Part shown: in pieces, positions 27,601 to 35,512 of the stretch
Layout of the letters: the number at the start of each line of letters is the position of its first letter
How positions within the stretch are numbered: the stretch's first letter is position 1
NCBI RefSeq assembly: GCF_019357415.1
Contig: NZ_CP048410.1
Coordinates: 1,578,501 to 1,642,500 of the forward strand
Direction: 5' to 3'
DNA length: 64,000 nt
Source of the DNA: Gramella sp. MT6
GTDB taxonomy: Bacteria; Bacteroidota; Bacteroidia; Flavobacteriales; Flavobacteriaceae
Made by a program: the position numbers and the translations under genes
Notes under the pieces: generated by a model
Databases searched by the model: none
Seen by the model: the letters and a program-made list of their open reading frames with translations, nothing else
Told to the model about the DNA's origin: nothing

Positions 27601-28394
27601 TAAAAAGTGAGAATACATTCTTGACCGGATATGTGCTGTTCGATAAACTGGATGGTTTTGCTGAGGTTAATGTGGTTGAGAATGCCCAGGAATTAATTCA
27701 GGAAAAAATAGATTCCGGAGAACTAAAAGTCCCGGCTGGTATCAAATATCGATTTACAGGAAGTTATGAGAACCAGATCAGGGCTGAGAAAACACTCTCC
27801 CTGGTAGTCCCATTGTCTTTATTGATCATTTTCCTGATCCTTTACTTTCAGTTTAAATCAGTCTCAACATCATTAATGGTATTTGCCGGAATCGCGGTTG
27901 CCTTTGGTGGAGGATTTATGATGATCTGGCTGTATGGCCAGGGTTGGTTTATGGATTTCAGCCTTTTCGGAGAGAATATCAGGCAACTGTTTCAGATCAA
28001 AACGATCAATTTAAGTGTCGCCGTCTGGGTTGGATTTATTGCGCTTTTTGGTATTGCTACAGATGATGGCGTTGTGATGGCTACTTATCTTACTCAAACT
28101 TTCGAAGCTAATTCTCCCGATAATAAAAAGGAGATAAGACAATCTGTGATCGAAGCTGGTAAAATGCGTATTAGGCCATGTTTAATGACCACAGCTACCA
28201 CTATACTTGCTTTACTGCCAATTCTAACTTCAACGGGAAGAGGTAGTGATATTATGATCCCGATGGCTATTCCTGCCTTTGGTGGAATGCTTATCGCCCT
28301 GATCACTTTATTCGTGGTACCCGTATTGTTTAGCTGGAGGAAGGAAAGTCAGTTGAAAGTTAAAAGTGAAAAACTAAAAGTGAATAATCGATAA
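24639..28394 (+). CDS. cusA: CusA/CzcA-family heavy-metal efflux RND pump
   Basis: This is the inner-membrane proton-driven pump of a CusCBA-type complex. From the chosen ATG (MLNKSIKYLI) it has 1251 residues, about 200 more than E. coli CusA. The first helix and DIGENQQIIFTEWPG, the proton-relay region IGTMVDMGIILSENI and FGIATDDGVVMATYL are typical of the HME-RND class, and Met residues in LQTGMRAPMGIKVQG fit a Cu/Ag-type site. Extra length comes from an inserted hydrophobic region (about 26230-26520) and a hydrophilic insertion (about 26840-27060). The last 14 residues (LKVKSEKLKV and neighbours) derive from a DNA repeat that flanks the next gene. Confidence 0.93.
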   Translation: MLNKSIKYLIENKLVTFILLAVIVGWGIMNSPFNWETGILPNDPVAVDAIPDIGENQQIIFTEWPGRSPQDIEDQITYPLTTSLLGIPGVKTIRSSSMFGFSSIYIIFEEDVEFYWSRSRILEKLNSLPENLLPEGVSPTLGPDATGLGQIFWYTLEGRDKDGNVTGGWDLQELRSIQDYYVKYALSGASGVSEVASIGGYVQQYQIDVKPELMRQYGIGLDQVVMAVKQSNREIGAQTLEINQAEYLVRGLGYVKSVEDIENAVVTSEDYASIKIKDIANVSMGPASRRGILDKEGAEVVGGVVVARYGANPLEVINNVKAEIAEISSGLPSKTLSDGTESQLTIVPFYDRTELIQETLETLNEALTMEILITILVIIIMVFNLRASILISGLLPVAVLMVFISMKIFDVAANIVALSGIAIAIGTMVDMGIILSENIIRHLDMKDKRPINQLVYEATAEVSGAIVTAVLTTIISFIPVFTMVGAEGKLFRPLAFTKTMALTASILVALFLIPPIAAILFKKRNFRKGTSYIFPVLLILTGIAAIFFGYWIGLALIGFGAIDFLMKFDKIDEKQSKLFKIIISVATIVMLLSVYWRPLGLQNSIFLNLFFVSVITFGLLAVFYLFKRYYVRILTWTLENKLLFLAIPTAIIVLGFFIMKNTGKEFMPSLNEGSFLLMPTSLPHSGVEENKRVLQQLDMAVASLPEVETVVGKAGRTESALDPAPLSMYENIIQYKTEFMENEDGEKQEYRVNEDGLFILKNGKLAANPNSEVDNLEQYKDSLVNNPLKLNPSQLIPDDDGEYFRNWRPEIKTPDDIWNEIARVTKLPGVTSAPKLQPIETRLIMLQTGMRAPMGIKVQGQDLKQIQDFGMKLEDILKEAEGVKDEAVFADRIVGKPYLLIDIKRESLARYGISIDDVQQILQVAVGGMQLSQTVEGRERYGIRVRYPRELRGSPQDIKDIYVPVEGGSPVPLGQLVDIRYEQGPQVIKSENTFLTGYVLFDKLDGFAEVNVVENAQELIQEKIDSGELKVPAGIKYRFTGSYENQIRAEKTLSLVVPLSLLIIFLILYFQFKSVSTSLMVFAGIAVAFGGGFMMIWLYGQGWFMDFSLFGENIRQLFQIKTINLSVAVWVGFIALFGIATDDGVVMATYLTQTFEANSPDNKKEIRQSVIEAGKMRIRPCLMTTATTILALLPILTSTGRGSDIMIPMAIPAFGGMLIALITLFVVPVLFSWRKESQLKVKSEKLKVNNR
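28351..28390 (+). repeat. Left inverted repeat of the four-helix-bundle insertion
   Basis: This A-rich repeat contains AAAAGTGAAAAACTAAAA at 28362-28379, whose exact reverse complement occurs at 28854-28871. Similarity extends outward for about ten further bases with a few differences. It encodes the final residues of cusA. Confidence 0.8.
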
Positions 28395-28403
28395 GTTGAA
28401 ATC

Positions 28404-28757
28404 ATGGGAGTAAGTATTTTAAGAGATAAAAGTTATTCGTTTGCCCTTTTAGTTATTCAGAGGTATAAATCCATTGTTAATGAGAAGAAGGAATTTGTCT
28501 TAAGCAAGCAGGTTTTGAGAAGTGGGACGGCTATAGGAGCCCTAATTCGGGAGGCAGAGTTTGCCGAAAGTAAAAAGGACTTTATACATAAAATGAGTAT
28601 CGCTTTAAAAGAAGCAAATGAGACTATTTATTGGTTGGATTTATTGAAAGATTCAGAGTTTATAGAGCATACGGTCTATGCAGGACTTCATAGTAATTGT
28701 AAGGAGCTAGTTGCAATGCTGGTGAGTACCATAAAAACAGCCAAGTCTAAAATTTAA
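28404..28757 (+). CDS. Four-helix-bundle protein (23S rRNA IVP / TIGR02436 family)
   Basis: This 117-residue protein has the hallmark sequence of the four-helix-bundle family: SYSFALLVIQRYKS, KKEFVLSKQVLRSGTAIGALIREAEFA, SKKDFIHKMSIALKEANETIYWLDLL. Relatives occur in rRNA intervening sequences, as the Avd accessory protein of diversity-generating retroelements, and as free-standing genes in Bacteroidota. It does not belong functionally to copper efflux, yet it sits nine bases after cusA and four bases before the cusC-like gene. It is bounded by inverted repeats, which suggests that it arrived as a small mobile unit. Biochemical function is unknown. Confidence 0.9.
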   Translation: MGVSILRDKSYSFALLVIQRYKSIVNEKKEFVLSKQVLRSGTAIGALIREAEFAESKKDFIHKMSIALKEANETIYWLDLLKDSEFIEHTVYAGLHSNCKELVAMLVSTIKTAKSKI

Positions 28758-28761
28758 TAAG

Positions 28762-30057
28762 ATGAAAAGTTCAAAAATAGAAATTATTGAGGTTCATCAG
28801 TTTGGAGGGTTTAAAAGTAAACACTTAGAAAAACACTTGATTTTATTATGTGTTTTTAGTTTTTCACTTTTCACTTTTCATTCAGTAAATGCTCAAAACC
28901 TTGATACATACCAAAACCAGGCCCTACAGAATAATCCTGAAATTCAGTCTATGAACTCTTCTGTAGAAATCGCCAGGGAAAGGATCAACGAAGTGAATTC
29001 GATTCCAGACACAGAGTTTGGTTTTGGATATTTTGTAAGTGAACCTGAAACCAGAACAGGTCCGCAGAAATTAAGGGTTTCTGTAAAACAAATGCTGCCC
29101 TGGTTTGGTACCATAGATTCCAGAAAGGAATATGCAGGTTATATGGTGAGTGTGGAAGAAGCCGATCTTGAGATCGCCAGAAGAAAATTGCGGCTGAATG
29201 TTTCTCAATTGTATTATGAAATTTATGAATTGCAGGAAAAGGTTGAAGTCCTGGAGGAAAATATACAATTACTCGAAATCTACAGGACCATGGCTTTGAA
29301 TTCTGTTGAAGTTGGAAAAGCATCTGCCGTAGAAGTTCTTCGGCTTAAGATGAGGCAAAATGACCTTGTTGAAAAGAAAAAGAATCTCCAGCTAAATATA
29401 GAAGTGAAGGAAACAGAATTCAATAATCTTCTGAATATAAATGATGATGCTGAAATACTGGTGCAGGATACTTTGCTAATACCAATTGAAAGTTCTGAGA
29501 ATATAAATCTTTCTATCCATCCTGAACTACAGAAATTCGACCGTTTCGCAGAAAGCATTGAAGCTTCAGAGCAGGTGAATCTGCAGGAAGCAGCTCCAAA
29601 ATTAGGATTGGGAGTGGATTACATTAGTGTTCAAGAAAGGACCGACATGAATTTTTCGGATAACGGAAAAGATATTCTTATGCCTATGCTGTCCATTTCG
29701 GTGCCGATATTCAATAAAAAATATCGCTCTGTTACTAAACAGAATGAACTTAGACAGGAACAGATATCTTCCAATAGGAACTTAAGGCTGAATGAGCTGG
29801 AAAGCAGTTTAAGATCTGCCTTAAATGAGCGTGCTTCAGCAAGGATAAAGTTTGAAGCCCAGGCCGACAATTTGGGTCAGGCGAAAGATGCTGAAGACCT
29901 GTTATTGAAACAATATGAAACCGGAACCATAGATTTTGATGATGTTCTGGATATTCAGGAAATACAATTGCAAATACAAATGAATTTAATTGAAGCGGTA
30001 AGCACCTGGTTTAAAAAGGATGCCATCGTGGAGTACCTCACCGTTAATAATTTATAA
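28762..30057 (+). CDS. cusC: TolC-family outer-membrane efflux protein (CusC-like)
   Basis: This 431-residue TolC-fold protein forms the outer-membrane channel of the tripartite metal pump. The mature part starts after the signal peptide ending in VNAQ and is mostly long coiled helices (about residues 50-420) as expected. Its N terminus is odd: 27 hydrophilic residues precede the hydrophobic signal core, and the core itself (FSFSLFTFHSV) is encoded by the right arm of the repeat flanking the previous gene. An in-frame TTG nearer the core could be the real start. It overlaps the cusB frame only beyond the stop; cusB starts two bases later. Confidence 0.88.
   Translation: MKSSKIEIIEVHQFGGFKSKHLEKHLILLCVFSFSLFTFHSVNAQNLDTYQNQALQNNPEIQSMNSSVEIARERINEVNSIPDTEFGFGYFVSEPETRTGPQKLRVSVKQMLPWFGTIDSRKEYAGYMVSVEEADLEIARRKLRLNVSQLYYEIYELQEKVEVLEENIQLLEIYRTMALNSVEVGKASAVEVLRLKMRQNDLVEKKKNLQLNIEVKETEFNNLLNINDDAEILVQDTLLIPIESSENINLSIHPELQKFDRFAESIEASEQVNLQEAAPKLGLGVDYISVQERTDMNFSDNGKDILMPMLSISVPIFNKKYRSVTKQNELRQEQISSNRNLRLNELESSLRSALNERASARIKFEAQADNLGQAKDAEDLLLKQYETGTIDFDDVLDIQEIQLQIQMNLIEAVSTWFKKDAIVEYLTVNNL
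28851..28885 (-). repeat. Right inverted repeat of the four-helix-bundle insertion
   Basis: Read on the minus strand, this segment repeats the left copy at 28351-28390, with an exact 18-base core at 28854-28871. It lies inside the cusC-like gene and encodes part of its signal peptide. Confidence 0.8.
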
Positions 30058-30058
30058 G

Positions 30059-31744
30059 ATGAAAAAATATATAATTTATATACTGATCCTTATCGCAGGC
30101 CTGGTACTGGGATATGTTATTTTCAATAACAATGAAACTGAGGAAGCCCATGAACACCAGGAGGCTGAAACGGAACAGATGTGGACCTGTTCCATGCATC
30201 CGCAGATCATGCAGCCTGAACCTGGGGATTGCCCAATTTGTGGTATGGACCTTATACCTGCAGAAAGTGGTTCTCAAGGCCTGGCAGCGAACGAATTGAG
30301 TATGACCGATAATGCCATGAAACTTGCTAATATTCAAACCACGGTGGTAGGAACAGGTAATGGAATAGATGGTAAGATCACCCTTTCCGGAAAGATAGAG
30401 TTGAATGACGACCTTAACGCGGCAATGCCAGCTCATTTTGATGGGAGAATAGAGAAACTTTACGTGAATACCGTAGGAGACAGGGTGAGTATGGGACAAC
30501 CAATTGCAAGTGTGTATTCTCCTGAACTCGTTGCAGCACAACAGGAACTGATCACGGCTGCAAAATTGAAAAATTCCCAACCGGGACTATATAACGCGGT
30601 TAGAAATAAATTCAGGAACTGGGAAATTAGTAATGAGGTTCTGGACGAGGTGGAAAGAACCGGTAATGTGAAAAGCTCTTTTCCTATCTATTCACATGTT
30701 AATGGAACCGTAACACAGATCATGGTTGAAGAAGGATCCCATATTGTAGATGGAATGCCAATTTTAAAGGTTTCAAATCTGAATTCGGTATGGGCAGTTT
30801 TCGACGCTTATGAATCCCAGATATCAAATCTTGATGAAGGACAAACGCTAAATATTTCGGTAAACGCTGTTCCCAATGAAAACTTCAAGGGAAAGATCTC
30901 CTTTATAGATCCAATTTTGAATAGTGAATCCAGAACTGTTGAAGTTAGAGTTGTGATAAATAACAAGGATAATAAACTGAAACCCGGAATGTTCGCCCAG
31001 GCAGAAGTAGAAACAAGCCAGGTTACAAACATGGAAACTCTGGAGGTTCCCAGAAGTGCAGTTATGTGGACAGGTGAACGTTCTTTGGTTTACGTGAAGA
31101 CAAATCCAAATGAACCGGTATTCGAAATGCGGGAAGTTACTCTGGGGAATTCTTCAGGCGAAACCTACCAGGTTTTGAGCGGACTGGAAAGCGGGGAAGA
31201 AATTGTTACTAATGGAACCTTTACCGTAGATGCAGCGGCACAGCTTCAGGGAAAAAGATCGATGATGAACAATCCCGAGAACCAGAAGAAGCAGGCTATG
31301 AATATGGAGATGGAACTTCCGGAAGATTTTCAGAAGAAATTTGTAAAAACTCTGGACGGTTATTTTGAACTTAAAGATGCTCTTGTGAATTCTAATGCTG
31401 CCCAGGCTATGGATGCAGCAAAGGTTTCTTTAAAAGCAATGCCTGAAGCTGATCTGCAGGGAATGGCAGGAGCTCATTTGAAAAAAGTAAAAGAAATGTT
31501 GGAGGCGATCTCCTCCAATCAGAATCTGGAAAATCAAAGAGCGCACTTTGTGATCCTGTCTGAAAATATGATCGCTATTACTGCCAATATCGACAGTATA
31601 GGTAATACAATTTACATACAGCACTGCCCAATGGCAAACTCTAATAAGGGAGCAGACTGGCTAAGCCTTTCTTCAGAAGTTAGAAATCCCTATTACGGAG
31701 ATGCGATGCTAACTTGTGGGGAAGTGACAGCACAAATAGACTAA
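30059..31744 (+). CDS. cusB: CusB-type periplasmic adaptor with metal-binding and DUF3347 domains
   Basis: This 561-residue membrane fusion protein links the CusA pump with the TolC-family channel. After an N-terminal membrane anchor it has a Cys/Met-rich heavy-metal-binding domain at about residues 41-67 (TCSMHP...CPICGMDL), the barrel-sandwich/lipoyl and beta-barrel adaptor domains (about 90-390), and a C-terminal DUF3347 domain (about 425-561) ending in HCPMANSNKGADW and the RNPYYGDAMLTCG motif. The ATG at 30059, two bases after the cusC stop, gives the usual start. The DUF3347 module recurs alone in the lipoprotein at 35513. The order cusA-cusC-cusB differs from the E. coli cusCFBA order and no CusF is seen. 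Confidence 0.92.
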   Translation: MKKYIIYILILIAGLVLGYVIFNNNETEEAHEHQEAETEQMWTCSMHPQIMQPEPGDCPICGMDLIPAESGSQGLAANELSMTDNAMKLANIQTTVVGTGNGIDGKITLSGKIELNDDLNAAMPAHFDGRIEKLYVNTVGDRVSMGQPIASVYSPELVAAQQELITAAKLKNSQPGLYNAVRNKFRNWEISNEVLDEVERTGNVKSSFPIYSHVNGTVTQIMVEEGSHIVDGMPILKVSNLNSVWAVFDAYESQISNLDEGQTLNISVNAVPNENFKGKISFIDPILNSESRTVEVRVVINNKDNKLKPGMFAQAEVETSQVTNMETLEVPRSAVMWTGERSLVYVKTNPNEPVFEMREVTLGNSSGETYQVLSGLESGEEIVTNGTFTVDAAAQLQGKRSMMNNPENQKKQAMNMEMELPEDFQKKFVKTLDGYFELKDALVNSNAAQAMDAAKVSLKAMPEADLQGMAGAHLKKVKEMLEAISSNQNLENQRAHFVILSENMIAITANIDSIGNTIYIQHCPMANSNKGADWLSLSSEVRNPYYGDAMLTCGEVTAQID

Positions 31745-31828
31745 AGGTGTTATTTATAATGGCTTTAACAGGCTTAAAATAGGCAAGTATTAATTTTAAT
31801 ATCAACATAACCAAAACCAACCAAAATT

Positions 31829-32323
31829 ATGGATTCTAAACACGATAAACAGGAAGACAAGAGCGGTAGCAATTATACCAGATTCTTTTTAATGCTGGGG
31901 TTATCATTCGTAGCGATGTACATCACCATGTATTTAAATACTTATGAAATAGACCATGTATATTTTAGCCTGACTCGTTTTTATATGACCTGTCTGGGTA
32001 TAGCGGCAATGGCAGTAATTATGCTTTCGCTTATGCTGAAAATGTATAAGAACAGGAAAAAGAATATCGCGATCTATGCAGGAAGTCTTATTCTTTTTGT
32101 TGGAGCGCTTGGTCTGGTACGGGCCCAGCGTCCTATCATAGGGGATGTTTTATATATGAAAGCAATGATACCGCATCATTCAATTGCGATCCTAACCAGT
32201 AGAAGAGCAGATATAGATGACCCGGAGGTAAGAAAGCTGGCAGATGAAATCATTAAAGCCCAGGTAAAGGAAATTGCAGAAATGAAGAAACTGATCGATA
32301 AACTGGAAAACGAAAAAAAGTAA
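31829..32323 (+). CDS. DUF305-domain membrane protein
   Basis: This 164-residue protein begins with a hydrophilic stretch, has about three membrane helices (residues 18-35, 48-68 and 78-95) and ends with a short DUF305-type helical region carrying the MIPHHSIAIL motif. The HH motif and Met residues suggest metal binding at the periplasmic face. DUF305 proteins are frequent companions of copper genes. It starts 85 bases after cusB and 34 bases before the multicopper oxidase, so it is probably in the same transcript. Molecular role unknown. Confidence 0.82.
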   Translation: MDSKHDKQEDKSGSNYTRFFLMLGLSFVAMYITMYLNTYEIDHVYFSLTRFYMTCLGIAAMAVIMLSLMLKMYKNRKKNIAIYAGSLILFVGALGLVRAQRPIIGDVLYMKAMIPHHSIAILTSRRADIDDPEVRKLADEIIKAQVKEIAEMKKLIDKLENEKK

Positions 32324-32356
32324 CCAGAACCTATCAATAAGTGATACAAAATTAAA

Positions 32357-34726
32357 ATGCACAAAATATATTCAGTCATTCTGGTTTTATTAAGCGCTAT
32401 AAGTGTTCAGGCACAGCAGGAAGCTTCTGTGGAGGGAAATATAAATGATCTACCGGTACACGAGTATACGCTTACTATAGATCAGGAAATGGTGAATAAG
32501 GCAGGAAAAGAAGTGATGGGAATGACCGTGAATGGAACAATTCCCGGTCCTACCCTTGATTTTACTGAAGGAGAATACGCCGTGATCTATGTGCATAATA
32601 AGATGGATGTGGAAACATCTATTCACTGGCATGGAATCTTACTTCCGAATTTTTATGATGGTGTTCCTTATTTAACAACGCCACCTATTGAACCAGGAGA
32701 AACCTTTAAATATGAATTCGAGATCAAACAAAGCGGGACCTATTGGTATCATTCACATACCATGCTGCAGGAGCAAAGCGGGGTATTTGGTTCGCTGGTA
32801 ATTCAACCAAAGGGGAAACCTGACGTGGTTTATGATAAAGAACTCGTTTTAGTACTGTCCGACTGGACCAATGAGAAACCTCAGGATGTTCAGCGATTTC
32901 TGAAAAGGGGAACAGAATGGTATGGAATCAAAAAAGGAACTTCCACGCCTTTAAATCAGGTGGTAGCAAGAGGAGCCTTTGGAGCACAGCTTAATTTCTG
33001 GAAGCAACGGATGGAAGGTGCCGATATCGCTGATATTTACTATCCCGCTTTTTTAATTAATGGGGAAGAAAGTATCGAATATCCTGAATTCAAACCCGGA
33101 GAGAAAGTAAGACTTCGCATAATTGATGGTTCGGCGTCTACTTCTTTCTGGATGACCTTTGGAGGAGAAACTCCAACATTAATAGCTGCCGACGGATTAA
33201 ATGTGGTACCAGTAAAGCATAATAAAACCTTTATTGGTGTAGCTGAAACCTACGATTTCATTGTAGAAATTCCACAGGATAAAAAGCTGGAGTTCAGGAT
33301 TACGGCGCAGGATGGTTCCGGAACGGCTTCTGCATATCTGGGAACAGGGGAAATCGCAAAAGCTCCTGAGATTGCCAGACCAGATAAAATTGAAATGATG
33401 CAGCAAATGGCCAACATGGATATGAAAATGGGTGCTCCCGCACTTAAATCTCATCCCGGGAAAGAAAATCCGCAGGAAATGATGGAAGAATGGGGAATGG
33501 AGATGGAAGAAATGGAAATGGAAATGGAAGGTATTCAGATGGATCATTCGAAAATGGATCACTCAAAAATGGAAATGCCGAAGGATTCTGTTATGAAGAT
33601 GGACCACTCAAAAATGGATCATGGGAATATGAAAAAAGAATCTGAAATGGATCATTCCAGGATGAACCATGAGGGGATGGATATGCAAGAGGATATGAAA
33701 ATGGATGGTATGGAAATGTTTTCAGAATATAATTATGACTATTTAAAGTCTCCTGAAAAGACCACGTATGATGAAGACATTCCGGTAAATAATATACTGC
33801 TGAATCTTACCGGAAATATGAATCGGTATATCTGGAGTATGAACGGGGTGCCGCTTTCAGAATCTGATAAAATAAAGATCGAAGGAGATGAGGTGACCAG
33901 GATCACCTTTAATAACCTAACGATGATGCATCACCCCATGCATTTGCACGGGCACTTCTTCAGGGTGATCAATGAAAATGGCGAATATTCTCCATTAAAA
34001 CATACGGTAAATGTGCCGCCAATGGAGAAAATTACGATCGAGTTCTACGGAAATGAATATGGTGACTGGTTCTTTCACTGCCATATTCTTTATCACATGA
34101 TGGGAGGAATGGCAAGAGTGATGAGTTATGAGACTGATAGGGATCCCAGATTAGATGAGTACCCCCTCTCGCACTTGCTTGCCGAAACCAACCAGTTCTA
34201 TACCTGGGGAACCCTGGATGCGGCTTCGCATATGAGCACGTTAAACGTGACAAGTTCAGATATTCGCAATCAGTTCATGGTCAACGCCGAATATGGCTGG
34301 AACCAGAACCTGGAAGCAGAATTTACTTATGAATATTACCTCAATGACTGGGTGCGTCTTTTTGGAGGGGTAAATGTGGAAAACGAACTGGAAGATAGTC
34401 TGGATGAATTAAGTACTACCGCAATTGGAGGGATTCGATATTTTACTCCATATATGTTTCAACTTGATGTGAGATTAGATAATAAATTAAGACCTCAGAT
34501 TAGCCTCGAGCGGGAGATCATGATCTTTCCAAGGCTGATCTTGTTTGGAGAGTATGAATTTCAAGCAGATTTTGGCTGGGTGAACGATTTGGAACCTGGA
34601 AAAAATTTCGAAGAGGAACAGGTCTGGAATGCCGGTTTTGAATATTTATTGAGTAAGAATTTTTCACTGATGGGTAGTTATGATAATCGTTTTGGTGCTG
34701 GAGGAGGATTAACAATAAGATTTTAA
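32357..34726 (+). CDS. CopA-type multicopper oxidase fused to a CopB-like C-terminal barrel region
   Basis: This periplasmic multicopper oxidase probably converts Cu(I) to less toxic Cu(II). A signal peptide ends near VQAQ. The copper ligands are visible as SIHWHG (His90, His92), YHSH (His132, His134), HHPMHLHGH (about 525-533) and HCHILYHMM (His574, Cys575, His576). Between the second and third cupredoxin domains lies a Met/His-rich block with repeats of MDHSKM (about residues 385-455). After residue 625 come about 160 residues of alternating amphipathic strands ending in GGGLTIRF, which resemble a CopB-type outer-membrane barrel. That makes it a 789-residue fusion, longer than ordinary CopA oxidases. 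Confidence 0.9.
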   Translation: MHKIYSVILVLLSAISVQAQQEASVEGNINDLPVHEYTLTIDQEMVNKAGKEVMGMTVNGTIPGPTLDFTEGEYAVIYVHNKMDVETSIHWHGILLPNFYDGVPYLTTPPIEPGETFKYEFEIKQSGTYWYHSHTMLQEQSGVFGSLVIQPKGKPDVVYDKELVLVLSDWTNEKPQDVQRFLKRGTEWYGIKKGTSTPLNQVVARGAFGAQLNFWKQRMEGADIADIYYPAFLINGEESIEYPEFKPGEKVRLRIIDGSASTSFWMTFGGETPTLIAADGLNVVPVKHNKTFIGVAETYDFIVEIPQDKKLEFRITAQDGSGTASAYLGTGEIAKAPEIARPDKIEMMQQMANMDMKMGAPALKSHPGKENPQEMMEEWGMEMEEMEMEMEGIQMDHSKMDHSKMEMPKDSVMKMDHSKMDHGNMKKESEMDHSRMNHEGMDMQEDMKMDGMEMFSEYNYDYLKSPEKTTYDEDIPVNNILLNLTGNMNRYIWSMNGVPLSESDKIKIEGDEVTRITFNNLTMMHHPMHLHGHFFRVINENGEYSPLKHTVNVPPMEKITIEFYGNEYGDWFFHCHILYHMMGGMARVMSYETDRDPRLDEYPLSHLLAETNQFYTWGTLDAASHMSTLNVTSSDIRNQFMVNAEYGWNQNLEAEFTYEYYLNDWVRLFGGVNVENELEDSLDELSTTAIGGIRYFTPYMFQLDVRLDNKLRPQISLEREIMIFPRLILFGEYEFQADFGWVNDLEPGKNFEEEQVWNAGFEYLLSKNFSLMGSYDNRFGAGGGLTIRF
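33538..33690 (+). repeat. Tandem coding repeat for Met/His-rich MDHSKM units
   Basis: Short repeated units encode MDHSKM-like hexapeptides in the oxidase, with codon variation between copies (for example ATGGATCATTCG and ATGGACCACTCA). Such methionine/histidine-rich loops store or deliver copper to multicopper oxidases. Confidence 0.75.
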
Positions 34727-34736
34727 TTGAATAATA

Positions 34737-35456
34737 ATGGTTAAAAGAAAAACCGCTTTAAATATTAGAAAAGCCCACCGATATCTCGGGATCTTTATCG
34801 GTTTGCAGTTCATTATGTGGACGGTAAGTGGTCTTTATTTTAGCTGGACAGATCTTGATGAGATCCATGGAGACCAGTTCAAAAAAGAAGAACCAATACA
34901 ATCATCATTTTCAGATCTAAAAAGTCCCACGAAACTGCATCCTGAATTGAATGTGACTTCGGTAAAGTTACAGGAGATCTCGGGACAGCCGTTTTATTAT
35001 GTGAATGAAAAGATCCTGATGGATGCCCTTAATGGAGAAATCATAGAAGAGATCAATGAACAACAGGCGCTTGATATAGCCTCCCGACATATGAAAGCAG
35101 ATCTGAAAGTTTCGGGAATAGAAAGGATCACTGAAACCGGGAAACACCATGAATACAGGGAAAGGTTGCTTCCGGCCTGGGTGATCTCCTATGATACCGA
35201 TAAGAATCTTAAGGCTTATGTAGGAGCGCTCACCGGGAATTTTAATACGGTAAGACATCGTGACTGGCGATGGTTCGATTTTCTATGGATGACTCATACC
35301 ATGGATTACGAGGGAAGAGATGATTTCAATAATCTATTGTTGAGAGGTTTTTCATTAATGGGACTTATAACCGTCTTAAGTGGTTTCTTGCTATGGTATA
35401 TTTCTTCACCAACAGTTAGAAAGATCCTTAAGCCAGTTAAAAAGAATAAAAATTAA
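34737..35456 (+). CDS. PepSY-domain membrane protein
   Basis: This 239-residue protein starts with the PepSY-associated membrane segment (IRKAHRYLGIFIGLQFIMWTVSGLYFSW), has a periplasmic region of about 150 residues with PepSY-like stretches (about residues 100-170), and ends with a second helix (LMGLITVLSGFLLWYIS). Proteins of this build are seen beside copper oxidase and copper reductase genes and are thought to act in the membrane redox side of metal handling. It begins ten bases after the oxidase stop, so the two genes are in one operon. It has no recognisable enzyme motif. Confidence 0.84.
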   Translation: MVKRKTALNIRKAHRYLGIFIGLQFIMWTVSGLYFSWTDLDEIHGDQFKKEEPIQSSFSDLKSPTKLHPELNVTSVKLQEISGQPFYYVNEKILMDALNGEIIEEINEQQALDIASRHMKADLKVSGIERITETGKHHEYRERLLPAWVISYDTDKNLKAYVGALTGNFNTVRHRDWRWFDFLWMTHTMDYEGRDDFNNLLLRGFSLMGLITVLSGFLLWYISSPTVRKILKPVKKNKN

Positions 35457-35512
35457 CCTGTTATCAGGACACTTTAAATACGTCAAAAATCAATAATTTA
35501 ATAATCGGAAAA

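Noticed and set aside
30044..30580. Long antisense open frame (about 178 codons) inside cusB
   Set aside because: It lies opposite a clear cusB reading frame with strong domain motifs and has no recognisable protein pattern.
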